From Deltaproteobacteria bacterium (GTDB taxonomy: Bacteria > Desulfobacterota > DSM-4660 > Desulfatiglandales > HGW-15): a stretch of DNA of 64,000 nucleotides. The notes under the pieces were generated by a model. The model worked only from the letters and a program-made list of their open reading frames with translations, was not told the DNA's origin and did no database searches. Within the stretch, counting starts at the first letter, position 1. Every line of letters starts with the position of its first letter. The position numbers and the translations under genes are program-made. Positions 35,800 through 44,941 of this stretch are shown here, one piece after another. The stretch lies in contig JAFDEF010000014.1 of assembly GCA_019310485.1 (NCBI GenBank), positions 1 through 64,000 on the forward strand, read 5' to 3'.

Positions 35800-35956
35800 A
35801 AAAGCACCTCTTCGGAGACTTTATTTTGCCTTTTTTCTTGAGATCATTGAACACCTTTGAGACCTCTTTGCTATCAGCGCCAAGCATTTTTGCGATATCA
35901 CCAGCGCGCACCGGCTTCCCGGCCTTTTGCATTGCACTCAATACCTTTTTTTCCAT
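35786..35956 (-). CDS. Very small winged-helix DNA-binding protein
   Basis: This 56-residue basic protein reads MEKKVLSAMQKAGKPVRAGD, then IAKMLGADSKEVSKVFNDLK, then KKGKIKSPKRCFYEPA. That is helix, turn, recognition helix and a short wing, the pattern of a minimal winged-helix domain as in MarR/ArsR-like or ssDNA-binding wH proteins. It overlaps the queuosine-precursor transporter gene by 14 bp. Being under 60 codons it is easily missed. Likely a transcription regulator, possibly of the downstream transporter; the target is inferred from position only. Confidence 0.75.
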   Translation of the reverse strand: MEKKVLSAMQKAGKPVRAGDIAKMLGADSKEVSKVFNDLKKKGKIKSPKRCFYEPA

Positions 35957-36473
35957 GTTCAGGCCTCTCTCTTAACCTAGTATGACTCCTATGTATAGCA
36001 CAAGGTGTATGGCAAATGTCAATTACCGTGGAACACAGCCAATGATTCAGGAAATTTCATGCCTAGACTCTACATCTGCCCCGGCCACATAGGGCATTTT
36101 CCAAGAGTGATCCCACTTTGATGCTTAATTTCTCTTGTCATTTTACCCAAAGTTTGTGTAACTAGTGTCCGCCCACAAATACATTTCGGGCACCAGTCAG
36201 TTGGAGGGAGCGAAAGTTTACGGGTAGGTCTTTGGCGAGTAAAGGGCTGAGGAAAAAATGGTGAGAAATCATCTGTTCGTGTGTATTTGCATACAGGAAG
36301 GTCCATTGTTATTGAATTCGTTGAAAGCGAAGCAGGCCTGGTTTACTCATTGAAATACTTCAGTCTCAAACCTTAGGCACTGCAGTAACAAATCCCGGGG
36401 GTATGAACCTGATAACTCCCGTGCCTTGTAGGAGTAATGGGTTCACTTACCCTTTGGAGAATCACTTTGAGTT
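35957..36473. other. Intergenic region with an unsupported 78-codon frame
   Basis: A minus-strand frame (36070-36306) contains CPKCICGRTL, reminiscent of a zinc ribbon, but it lacks a ribosome-binding site and a second clear cysteine pair. It may be a decayed zinc-ribbon fragment. No other signal was found. Confidence 0.35.
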
Positions 36474-37016
36474 ATGATCCCTTCACGTGAAAAATGCCTG
36501 GAGCTTATAGCGCGGTACAAAATGCCGCCTCACATAATGGCTCACTCCATCATGGTGGAAAAGGTTGCAATCCTTATAGCCTTAAGCTTGGTGAAGGCTG
36601 GTCAGAAGCTTTCTCTTGAAAAAGTCAGGGCAGGTGCTTTGTTGCATGATATTGCTAAAGATATATGTTTGAAATCCGGATGCGACCACGCAGCGGAAGG
36701 GGAACGGATTTGCCGCAAACACGATGTTGACGAGATCGCGGAGATTGTGGGGGAGCATATAAGGTTAAAGAATTATGCTGGCGGAGAGCAAATAGACGAG
36801 AAGGAAATCGTATATTACGCGGACAAAAGAGTGAACCATCAAACTGTTGTCAGCCTTGAAGAGAGGCTCAAGTATCTGCTCTCTCGTTATGCCAAAGATG
36901 AAGACAAGCTCGGGCAGGCGATAAAGGAGAATTTTGACCTGTGCAAGAAAGTCGAGAAAAAGCTTTTTGCAAAACTGGATTACACTCCGGATCAAGTTGC
37001 CGGTATGATAAAGTAA
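36474..37016 (+). CDS. HD-domain phosphohydrolase (HDIG type)
   Basis: This 180-residue cytoplasmic protein of the HD superfamily has metal-binding residues in MAHSIMVEKVA (first H), AGALLHDIAKDIC (HD pair) and VGEHIRL (H), with a final aspartate in VYYADKRVNH. Members hydrolyse nucleotides or other phosphates; this group resembles HDIG-domain proteins of unknown substrate. A helical C-terminus (LFAKLDYTPDQVAGMI) follows. It is probably co-transcribed with the coiled-coil gene 16 bp downstream. Confidence 0.84.
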   Translation: MIPSREKCLELIARYKMPPHIMAHSIMVEKVAILIALSLVKAGQKLSLEKVRAGALLHDIAKDICLKSGCDHAAEGERICRKHDVDEIAEIVGEHIRLKNYAGGEQIDEKEIVYYADKRVNHQTVVSLEERLKYLLSRYAKDEDKLGQAIKENFDLCKKVEKKLFAKLDYTPDQVAGMIK

Positions 37017-37032
37017 GGTTTTCTGGAAGGGG

Positions 37033-37242
37033 ATGGAGATGTCTATCAGGATGATAGCAAAGGATCTTTATCAGCTTCACCGAGAGGTGGAAAAACTGCA
37101 AAAACGCCTTGAGTCAGCACCTGCTGAAGAAAAGGAAAATCTGGAACAGGAGCTTCGCAGGCTAAAGGCTGAGAGAGAGCGAGTCCAAAAAATTCTGGAT
37201 GGGAGTAAAGAGCCTCCTCCCTATCGAAAGCCTCCCCGCTAA
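37033..37242 (+). CDS. Small coiled-coil protein
   Basis: No named family. Nearly all of its 69 residues form one charged heptad helix (LYQLHREVEKLQKRLESAPA, then LEQELRRLKAERERVQKILD) before a proline-rich basic tail (EPPPYRKPPR). A GGAAGGGG ribosome-binding site and the 16-bp gap to the HD gene support a real gene. Such short coiled coils usually act as oligomerising adaptors, but nothing here shows the partner. Confidence 0.75.
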   Translation: MEMSIRMIAKDLYQLHREVEKLQKRLESAPAEEKENLEQELRRLKAERERVQKILDGSKEPPPYRKPPR

Positions 37243-37258
37243 GGCGATTTTGTTCTGC

Positions 37259-39031
37259 TCAGAGTTCCCTAAAACCCCAGTAAGGATATTCAAGAAGGTA
37301 CTGGGCAATCAAACCCGGGTTGTTTTCTCTGCTGGCCACGAGCCACAACGTGCTTTTCCTTTTCCCTGAAGAAAAGGGCTCCAGCGGGTTCCAGTCAGGG
37401 GCCAGGATCATCGCATTGTCCGCGCTATATTCAATATCGCCCGACTCTTTGAAGGAACCCATGTCCGGCTTCTCAGCATAGCGCCCTCCCTCGCCTCTTG
37501 AAAGTTCTGATACCACGAGGAAGGCGACATTTTGTTCATCACGTATAGCTTCCATGTGGCGAAGCCACTCGTCAATTCCTGTTCTTCTCTCGGAAAGATT
37601 CTTGAAGGGGAGTTTGTGAAGACTGTCAATTACCACCAGAGTCTTTTGCTGTTTGGTCTCATGCTGTATAAAATCAATCTGCCTTCTCATGATCTCAGGG
37701 CTCAGTTTTCTATCCGTAACCACCCGGAAGTAATTTAGGATTCTCTTAAGCTCGCTGCGCGTGTTTTGAAGGCGCTCGGCTTCGTCTTCATTTAATTCTC
37801 CAGCCCTGATTTGTTTTTCAGATAGCCGCGTCAGGCGGCACAGCGTTCTTGTATAAATCTTGTCTCTCCCGTTTTCAAAGTCATAGTAAATAACAGGCAC
37901 TTGCTTTTTTGCCATTTCAGTTGAGATTTGCATAAAAAAGCAGGACTTACCTGCCTTTGGCTGCCCTCCCATAATGTTGATTCCACGAAGACCATTCAGG
38001 GCATCATTTAGTTTCGCAAAATTTGCCTCCAGCCCCAGGTATTTTTCCCCCCAGTCCCTTTCAAGCTTTACAAAGAACCGCTGGTGCTCTTTATCTGCGG
38101 AGGCGAAGGGGGAAAAAGACTCAGATGCCTTCAGCATTGCTGATATCGCTGCTCTGAAATGCCTGCCCTTGTCCTTTGCTAACTGGCAGACTGTATAACC
38201 TCGCTTGTAGCCGGGCGCCCATTTCAGTATCCTGGCTTTGAAACCCAGGCTCGTGGCAAGAGAGCGAGCTGCCAGCACTCCTTCTGGAGAATGATTCACC
38301 AGCAGGAAAACATTGTTTATGGATTCAAGCTGGCCCTGGGCCAGTACATGCAGGTCAGACAGACTGGGGACGGCAATTCCCGGAAAACCCAGTTCCCTCA
38401 GTGCAAGCAGATTGTTTTCTCCTTCTACAAGAAAAAGAGCTCCGTTTTCACACCTTTCTATTTCCTGCATGTTATAAATCCTGAACTCCTCGGCAAAAAA
38501 GGCTTGATCCCCATGCCAAAAAGTGTCTTCCTCTCGTCCGGGAAGGACACAGCGCGCAGCATAGCAGTTTCCGTCTTCCATTATGTAAGGGTAGACGAGA
38601 TATCGGCCGTTGTATCCGATCATCATTTCATCAACTACCGCTTTGGACACACCAAAATCTTGGAAATAGGCATATTCCTTTTCGCTTATCAGAGCTCTGA
38701 ATTTCTTGATCTCAGAGTTGAGATTCTTTACAGGGTAAACAATATCAGAGACATAGGGCTCCCTATCGGGGTCGTAACCTGGCACCTCACGTGGATCAAT
38801 ACCCATGATCTTGCTGAAGTAAAAAGGGAACCCGCCCGGTGTGCACCTATTAAGGCACCTGAAGTACCCCATGAAGAAGCTATCCGGATCGAGATGGGCT
38901 ACCATGGTTCCACCAGGTCGTCCGCTACCCGGTGTACAGAGGGGGCAGGGTGCTTTCAGGAGATTGCCTTCAATCCTGGCTCCGGGAATGTGTTTGAGAT
39001 AAAATTTCTTTGTGTCAGTAGCAATGTCCAT
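37259..39031 (-). CDS. Primase-helicase-like protein (zinc finger, Toprim, DnaB/RecA-type ATPase)
   Basis: 590 residues, laid out like phage T7 gp4 or Twinkle. Residues 20-70 hold a zinc-finger pattern (APCPLC ... CLNRC). Residues about 195-285 form a Toprim fold with the catalytic-glutamate motif FLVEGENNLLAL, but the later acidic DxD pair is replaced by LLVNHSPEG, so primer synthesis is doubtful. Residues about 340-590 form a RecA/DnaB-type ATPase with Walker A GGQPKAGKSC, Walker B TLVVIDSL and the VSELSRGEG sensor loop. No phage genes flank it and the chromosome surely has its own dnaB and dnaG elsewhere, so this is an extra replication or repair motor or a domesticated phage gene. It ends 17 bp from the convergent coiled-coil gene. 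Confidence 0.85.
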   Translation of the reverse strand: MDIATDTKKFYLKHIPGARIEGNLLKAPCPLCTPGSGRPGGTMVAHLDPDSFFMGYFRCLNRCTPGGFPFYFSKIMGIDPREVPGYDPDREPYVSDIVYPVKNLNSEIKKFRALISEKEYAYFQDFGVSKAVVDEMMIGYNGRYLVYPYIMEDGNCYAARCVLPGREEDTFWHGDQAFFAEEFRIYNMQEIERCENGALFLVEGENNLLALRELGFPGIAVPSLSDLHVLAQGQLESINNVFLLVNHSPEGVLAARSLATSLGFKARILKWAPGYKRGYTVCQLAKDKGRHFRAAISAMLKASESFSPFASADKEHQRFFVKLERDWGEKYLGLEANFAKLNDALNGLRGINIMGGQPKAGKSCFFMQISTEMAKKQVPVIYYDFENGRDKIYTRTLCRLTRLSEKQIRAGELNEDEAERLQNTRSELKRILNYFRVVTDRKLSPEIMRRQIDFIQHETKQQKTLVVIDSLHKLPFKNLSERRTGIDEWLRHMEAIRDEQNVAFLVVSELSRGEGGRYAEKPDMGSFKESGDIEYSADNAMILAPDWNPLEPFSSGKRKSTLWLVASRENNPGLIAQYLLEYPYWGFREL

Positions 39032-39312
39032 AATGGCTAATCTCCTAGTTCCCTAAGCATTCATAATCCTGTAACAGGATTTCATGAGGCAAGAATCTTG
39101 GAGCCATTTTCGGGCTACATCCTGGCCACCACAAGCTCATGAGCCCAGCAAAACCCATATAAAATTCTTAGCATGAAGTGGACGTTTTGTCCATCAACTA
39201 TCAGATACAGGGTGGTAAGAATGGAGATAGGCAAGATTCCAGGCACCTTATTGCTCGCTGAATTGACAGATTGTGGAGTCTTGCTTATATTGCTTTCAAC
39301 AACACTTTCACA

Positions 39313-41133
39313 ATGAGAAAAATCGCTTTCACACTTATTCTATCTTTTGGGCTTGTTGTCTTTCTTTCACCTTTTTCCCGTGCCTTCACGGTCAGCTTCA
39401 ACGTTGCATCATCCGCTGATCAATACGAGGCAGGGAAGAATTATCCACTACTTTTCAAACTTGAGGTCTCACCTCCCTGGTACATACACGATACGGTCAA
39501 AGAAGGGAACGGAGTCCTGATTCCAACTAGACTTTCTTTTAAGAGTATTCCGGGAATAGAAATCAGGAAAATTCAATTTCCCCCTCCTCAGGAAAAAAGA
39601 TTTGAGTATGCCTCCCGGCCTCTGAGCGTTTTCTCCGGCACTATCCTCGTAAAGGCCACTTTAGCTATCAGCAAGAGAGCGAGAAACGGGGAGCATCTGA
39701 TCAAAGGAGAACTATCCTATCAGGCGTGCTCATCTTCTTCATGCTTGCCTCCTGAAAAAGTGGCTGTGTCTGTGCCGATCAGGGTAATAGGTTCTGGAAT
39801 GCAGGGCAAAAATGCCCAGAAAAGTCCAGGGGCAAGCGGGGTACAAGCAGATAGGGTTCCCTCTGGCTTCACGCCGGGAGCTGCCCTTTGGTTGACCCTT
39901 CTGGGCTTTTTCCTTGGAGGCTTAGCCCTAAATCTAACCCCATGCATTTATCCCCTGATACCTATCACCATTTCTTATTTTGCGGGTAAAAGTTCCTCCT
40001 CGCGGGGACATGCCATAGCGCACGCTACAGTTTACATGGTAGGACTCGCGATTACCAATTCCATACTAGGGCTATGGGCAGCGCTATCAGGGCGTATCCT
40101 TGGATCCGCACTTCAAAACCCTTATGTGCTGGTTTTTCTTGCCGCCCTGCTTGTGGCGCTGGGTCTCAGCTCTTTTGGTGTTTGGGAGTTTCGGGTTCCC
40201 GGAAAACTCACTACTTTGGGTTCAAAGAACTATGGAGGACATTTTGGCTCTTTTTTTATGGGTCTTACCCTTGGAATAGTCGCAGCCCCTTGTCTCGGTC
40301 CTTTTGTTCTTGGCCTTCTTACTTATGTGGGTCAAAAAGGTGATCCGTATTTTGGCTTTCTCTCCTTCTTTGTTCTAAGCATTGGGCTTGGTCTCCCGCT
40401 CGCTGTGCTTGCACTGTTCTCAGGTGTCGCAAGTCGATTGCCTCTCTCAGGGGACTGGATGATATGGATAAAGAAACTAATGGGTTGGGTTCTTGTCGGC
40501 ATGGCAGCCTATATGCTCAGTCTCCTGTTCTCTGATCCTTTTAGAAGGTCTGCACTCATCAGCAGCATTGCCTTAGCCGCAGGTATCCACCTGGGTTTGT
40601 TGGAGAGAACCGGGAAACACCTTCGCGTTTTTTCCATTTTCAAGAAAAGCATTGGTGCAGCACTTGTGTGTGGAGCAGTATTTTATTCCTGGAGCACTTA
40701 CGGGACACAGGAAGGAATTAAGTGGAGGCCATATGACGAAACGTTGCTGAGACGCGCAGCAAAAGACAAAAAGCCGGTTATACTGGATTTCTACGCCGAG
40801 TGGTGCACCCCGTGCCGTTCAATGGATGACGATGTTTTTAAGGATCCTAAAATCGTGGACATGAGTAAAAGTTTTGTAACTCTGCGGCTCGATCTTACAC
40901 GCCGTCTCCCTTATCAGGACAAGATTTTGAAGAAATATAATGTAAGGGGTGTACCTACCGTTATTTTCCTGGATAAATCTGGAAGTGAAGAAAAACAATT
41001 GAGGATCCAGTCCCCTGTAAGCAAGAGCGAATTTCTAAGGAGGATGCGGTCGCTCCTGGAAAACCCAGCCCCAAACCGCACAAGTGGATCCAATTCACTT
41101 GCCGGCCCCAAATACTGCCTTTTAGAGGGATAG
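39313..41133 (+). CDS. dsbD: Thiol:disulfide interchange protein DsbD
   Basis: This full-length, 606-residue three-part electron conduit moves reducing power from cytoplasmic thioredoxin to periplasmic thiols. A signal peptide (about 1-22) precedes the periplasmic alpha domain (about 25-170) with its cysteine pair in YQACSSSSCLPPE. The eight-helix beta domain follows, with conserved cysteines in NLTPCIYPLIP and AAPCLGPFVLG. The C-terminal thioredoxin-like gamma domain carries EWCTPCRSMD. ATG 39313 is preferred because the signal peptide follows at once; a TTG at 39271 would add an unsupported leader. It is convergent with fabH. Confidence 0.93.
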   Translation: MRKIAFTLILSFGLVVFLSPFSRAFTVSFNVASSADQYEAGKNYPLLFKLEVSPPWYIHDTVKEGNGVLIPTRLSFKSIPGIEIRKIQFPPPQEKRFEYASRPLSVFSGTILVKATLAISKRARNGEHLIKGELSYQACSSSSCLPPEKVAVSVPIRVIGSGMQGKNAQKSPGASGVQADRVPSGFTPGAALWLTLLGFFLGGLALNLTPCIYPLIPITISYFAGKSSSSRGHAIAHATVYMVGLAITNSILGLWAALSGRILGSALQNPYVLVFLAALLVALGLSSFGVWEFRVPGKLTTLGSKNYGGHFGSFFMGLTLGIVAAPCLGPFVLGLLTYVGQKGDPYFGFLSFFVLSIGLGLPLAVLALFSGVASRLPLSGDWMIWIKKLMGWVLVGMAAYMLSLLFSDPFRRSALISSIALAAGIHLGLLERTGKHLRVFSIFKKSIGAALVCGAVFYSWSTYGTQEGIKWRPYDETLLRRAAKDKKPVILDFYAEWCTPCRSMDDDVFKDPKIVDMSKSFVTLRLDLTRRLPYQDKILKKYNVRGVPTVIFLDKSGSEEKQLRIQSPVSKSEFLRRMRSLLENPAPNRTSGSNSLAGPKYCLLEG

Positions 41134-41170
41134 AGAGATCGGCAAAGCGCCTGATCCTTTTCCGAAAACA

Positions 41171-42160
41171 CTACCACTTAATAAGCGCACTACCCCAGGT
41201 AAGTCCTCCGCCGAATACAGGGAGACAAACGATGTGTGCTTTTTGGATGCTTCCATCTCTGACTGCCTCGTCAAGAGCAATAGCGCATGATGCGGAAGAG
41301 ATGTTTCCATATTTGTGGAGCGTCACATAGAATTTTTCCATGGGCACCTTGAGGCTTTTGGCCATTGACTGAAACATCCTGAGGTTTGCCTGATGAGGAA
41401 TAAACCAGTCAATATCTTTTACTGCGATTTTGTTATACTCTGCCGCTTCCCTGATAGACTCCACAAAGTGTCTGACTGCTACCCTGAAGCTTGCGTTGGC
41501 CTCTATCATGTTAAGGGTGTGCAGTCCCTTGTCCACGCTTTCGTGGGATATGGGGGTCGTTTTGGAGCCTCCGCCTGGCAGTAGCAAGTCTTGTCCATTC
41601 TTGCCATCGGTGTGAATGTGGGTAGAGAGAATCTGATGCCCTCCCTTTCCCCTGGTCACAATGGCTGCCCCAGCGCCATCGCCCCACAGGATGCACGTGG
41701 TTCTGTCTTTCCAATTCAGGGTTCTCGTCATCACCTCAGCCGCGACCACCAGAATATGCTTGCAATACCCTGTCTTGAGGTATTGGGTGGCGACATTGAG
41801 CCCAAAAATGAAGCCGGAACAAGCTGCAGTAATATCAAAAGTGATGGCCTGAGGTGTGTCCAGCTTGGCCTGGAGCCAGTTTGCAGCCGCAGGACAACAA
41901 GTGTCAGGGGTGATTGTGGCAATAATAATCATGTCCAGATCTTGTGCCGCAAGATTGGCCATCTCCAGAGCTTTTAAAGAAGCTTCAAAAGCTAAATCTG
42001 ATGTAGCAATATCGGGATCAGCAATTCGCCTTTCCCTGACCCCTGTTCGCTGGGAGATCCATTCATCAGTGGTATCAAGTCCCATTTTTTGAAGATCAAA
42101 GTTTGAGAGAACCTTGGGCGGGACGTAGGACCCTGTTCCCAGAATCTTTACTCCATTCAT
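41171..42160 (-). CDS. fabH: 3-oxoacyl-[ACP] synthase III
   Basis: This 329-residue thiolase-fold enzyme condenses acetyl-CoA with malonyl-ACP to start fatty-acid synthesis. The Cys-His-Asn triad is visible: cysteine in DITAACSGFIFG (about 113), histidine in WFIPHQANLRM (about 253) and asparagine in KYGNISSASCA (about 283). The N-terminal GTGSYVPPKVLSN and the WGDGAGAAIV segment are typical. It starts 16 bp after ppsA on the same strand, so the two are probably co-transcribed, although their functions are not obviously linked. Confidence 0.95.
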   Translation of the reverse strand: MNGVKILGTGSYVPPKVLSNFDLQKMGLDTTDEWISQRTGVRERRIADPDIATSDLAFEASLKALEMANLAAQDLDMIIIATITPDTCCPAAANWLQAKLDTPQAITFDITAACSGFIFGLNVATQYLKTGYCKHILVVAAEVMTRTLNWKDRTTCILWGDGAGAAIVTRGKGGHQILSTHIHTDGKNGQDLLLPGGGSKTTPISHESVDKGLHTLNMIEANASFRVAVRHFVESIREAAEYNKIAVKDIDWFIPHQANLRMFQSMAKSLKVPMEKFYVTLHKYGNISSASCAIALDEAVRDGSIQKAHIVCLPVFGGGLTWGSALIKW

Positions 42161-42176
42161 GATATCTTAGTTCTTC

Positions 42177-44651
42177 CTATTCGACATTTATCCCCAATTC
42201 CTTTTCTTTTGCAGCAACCACCAAGCGCGTTTTGATTGCCGTATCAGGAATGACGCTCATAGAATCAATTCCGCACTCAACAAGGAATTCGGCAAACTCA
42301 GGAAAATCGCTTGGAGCCTGCCCGCAAATCCCGATTTTCTTACCTTTTTCTTTGGCCACCTCAATAACCTGGGCCACTAGCCTTTTTACAGCCTCGTTTC
42401 GCTCATCATATATATGAGAGACAAGCGAAGAATCTCTGTCCAGCCCCAGGGCTAACTGTGTCAAATCATTTGAGCCTATGGAAAACCCATCAAAAATCTC
42501 TGCAAATTGATCGGCAGCAATAACGTTGCTGGGGATTTCACACATGACATAAATCTCGAGGCCGTCCTCCGCCTGGGTAAGGCCAAATTCTTTCATCAAT
42601 GCTATCACCTTTTTACCCTCTTCAGGGGTTCTGCAAAACGGTACCATTACTTTTATGTTTGTAAGCCCCACTTCACTCCTTGCCTTGTGAATAGCGCGGC
42701 ATTCCAACTCAAAAGCTGGCTTGAATGCTTCGTCATAATAGCGGGAAGCTCCTCTCCAGCCAAGCATTGGATTGTTTTCTTTTGGCTCGTACAGGTACCC
42801 GCCCAGCAAGTTTTCGTACTCATTCGTCTTGAAATCCGAAAGCCGCACAATAACGTCGTTGGGGTAAAATCCTGCTGCAATCCGACTTATACCCTCTGCA
42901 AGTTTGTCGACAAAAAAATCGGTCTTGTTTTCATATACCAGGGTAATTTCATCTATCTTGTAAACAACACCTGCTATTCTCTGATCATTTTTGGCTTTCT
43001 TTTTTAGCTCCTCGTAATTGATGAGCGCAAGAGGATGGATTCCAATATGAGAGTTAATAATGAATTCTTCTCTGGCAAGACCAACTCCGTCATTGGGTAT
43101 CATGCCCTGTGTAAATGCCTTCTCGGGTATCCCAACATTTAGCATGATCCGGGTCCTGGTTCTTGGTATTTCATCAGGGTTGGTGGTTTGCACTTCATAC
43201 TTGAGAAGGCCGTCGTATACATAACCCGTTTCCCCTTCGCAGCATGAAACCGTTACCTTTTGGCCGGTTTTGATAACCTCATCCGCATTGCCTGTGCCGA
43301 TAACGCATGGAATGCCCAACTCCCTTGACACTATCGCCGCATGGCATGTGCGCCCTCCTTTGTTTGTCACAATGGCTGAGGCGCTTTTCATGATAGGCTC
43401 CCAGTCAGGGTCTGTCATACTTGTGATCAGAACTTCCCCTTCCCTAAATTTACCTATTTCTGCTGAAGTCTCGATCACGTTCGCCACTCCCTGACCGACC
43501 TTTGTTCCAACAGAGGTTCCCTGTACGAGTATTTCCCCTTTCTCAATTAAGCGGTAGGTTTCATAGGTGCTGGAGCTTTTTTGTGAATGAATAGTCTCAG
43601 GTCGAGCCTGGACCACAAAGAGTTTGCCGGATCCGACCGTTTTTCCATCTCCGTCCTTGGCCCATTCGATATCCATGGGTTTGAAGTATCCGGCCTCCTT
43701 ACTGTAATGGTCCTCGATGATACAAGCCCACCGGGCAAGTTGAAGAATTTCATCGTCATCTAACACATAGCGATGTCTTTCGGCAAGGGTGGTTGCCACG
43801 TTCTTGACGGTCGAATCATCTTCCAGTGAATAGACCATCTTTATGTCTCTATCCCCCGCCTTGCGGCTTATTATTGCCCGCTTTCCTTTTTTGAGCGCCG
43901 GCTTAAACACATAGTACTCGTCCGGATTTACCGCTCCTTGGACCACGTTTTCCCCCAGCCCGTAGGCTGCGGTAATAAAGACGGCATCTTTGAACCCGGT
44001 TTCAGTGTCAATGGAGAAGATAACTCCGGAATAAGCGGAATCGCTCCTTACCATCTTTTGCACTGCGATGGAAAGGGAAACTTCAAATTGATCGAATCCC
44101 TTGTCGTGCCGGTAAGAGATAGCGCGGTTGGTAAAAAGGCTGGCAAAGCATTTCTTGCACGCGTCCAGGACGCTTATCTTTCCTCTAACATTGAGAAAAG
44201 TGTCTTGTTGTCCTGCGAAAGAGGCATCAGGCAGATCCTCTGCTGTGGCAGAAGAGCGTATTGCCACGTCAAGGTTATCGAGGCCAGCCTGACCGAACTC
44301 CTCCGCCAGTTTGTCATAGGCCTCATAGATGGCATGGGTCAGGTCAGGGGGAAATTCAGCATGTCTGATTATGTTTCTGACTTCCCTGCCCTTTCTCATG
44401 AGGTTGTAAAGATCTGCGGTGTCGAGGTCTTTGAGGATTTTCTTGATTTCTTCCTCAATTCCTGCATACTTCAGAAAGTAGCGGTAGGCATAGGCAGTAA
44501 TGGCAAATCCGTTTGGAACGTTGATTCCCTGGTCGTGCAATTTCCTGTACATTTCCCCAAGGGAAGCATTTTTGCCCCCGACCATGGGAACGTCTTCTAT
44601 GCCGATTTCACTAAACCATAATATATAGTTCTTGCTCTTGTCGCCTGCCAT
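42177..44651 (-). CDS. ppsA: Phosphoenolpyruvate synthase
   Basis: This 824-residue enzyme converts pyruvate, ATP and water to phosphoenolpyruvate, AMP and phosphate for gluconeogenesis. The N-terminal ATP-grasp domain has GGKNASLGEMYRKL and RSSATAEDLPDASFAGQQDT. The swivelling phosphohistidine domain has GGRTCHAAIVSRELGIPCVI (catalytic His about 431). The C-terminal TIM barrel ends with EIPSNV, GSNDLTQLALGLDRD and the CGQAPSD cysteine loop. AAGGAG stands 7 bp before the ATG. Such an enzyme suits an anaerobe making sugars from acetyl-CoA or pyruvate. Confidence 0.96.
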   Translation of the reverse strand: MAGDKSKNYILWFSEIGIEDVPMVGGKNASLGEMYRKLHDQGINVPNGFAITAYAYRYFLKYAGIEEEIKKILKDLDTADLYNLMRKGREVRNIIRHAEFPPDLTHAIYEAYDKLAEEFGQAGLDNLDVAIRSSATAEDLPDASFAGQQDTFLNVRGKISVLDACKKCFASLFTNRAISYRHDKGFDQFEVSLSIAVQKMVRSDSAYSGVIFSIDTETGFKDAVFITAAYGLGENVVQGAVNPDEYYVFKPALKKGKRAIISRKAGDRDIKMVYSLEDDSTVKNVATTLAERHRYVLDDDEILQLARWACIIEDHYSKEAGYFKPMDIEWAKDGDGKTVGSGKLFVVQARPETIHSQKSSSTYETYRLIEKGEILVQGTSVGTKVGQGVANVIETSAEIGKFREGEVLITSMTDPDWEPIMKSASAIVTNKGGRTCHAAIVSRELGIPCVIGTGNADEVIKTGQKVTVSCCEGETGYVYDGLLKYEVQTTNPDEIPRTRTRIMLNVGIPEKAFTQGMIPNDGVGLAREEFIINSHIGIHPLALINYEELKKKAKNDQRIAGVVYKIDEITLVYENKTDFFVDKLAEGISRIAAGFYPNDVIVRLSDFKTNEYENLLGGYLYEPKENNPMLGWRGASRYYDEAFKPAFELECRAIHKARSEVGLTNIKVMVPFCRTPEEGKKVIALMKEFGLTQAEDGLEIYVMCEIPSNVIAADQFAEIFDGFSIGSNDLTQLALGLDRDSSLVSHIYDERNEAVKRLVAQVIEVAKEKGKKIGICGQAPSDFPEFAEFLVECGIDSMSVIPDTAIKTRLVVAAKEKELGINVE

Positions 44652-44941
44652 TAAGATTCTCCTTTATTTTATTAAAAGGACGTCAAGAAAAAACGAAGAA
44701 CTTCCTGCTAACTTGATTGGACTTGATTATTGAAAATATGTGTAACATTAATACTATTTGTTGTCAATTGGCAAAATATGTACTAAGGCGCAGGAACCGC
44801 TCTGATTTTTCTAATGAGTCAAAGCCCCAATCTGTGAGTAATAAAGAACAGAAGAAACAAGATCAGGCTTTGATTGTTCGTTTTTTAGAACAAGCCTTGG
44901 GTGCATGAAGGCTGATGAGGGAAGAGTGGAGGAAAAGAAAA

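Noticed and set aside
36070-36306. 78-residue minus-strand frame with CPKCICGR
   Set aside because: A single cysteine cluster, no ribosome-binding site and no family; described only within the intergenic entry.
38291-39040. 249-residue plus-strand frame
   Set aside because: Antisense to the primase-helicase-like gene; no signature or ribosome-binding site.
44717-44908. 63-residue frame between ppsA and the cysteine desulfurase gene
   Set aside because: TTG start without a ribosome-binding site, low-complexity Lys/Gln tail and no recognisable family.
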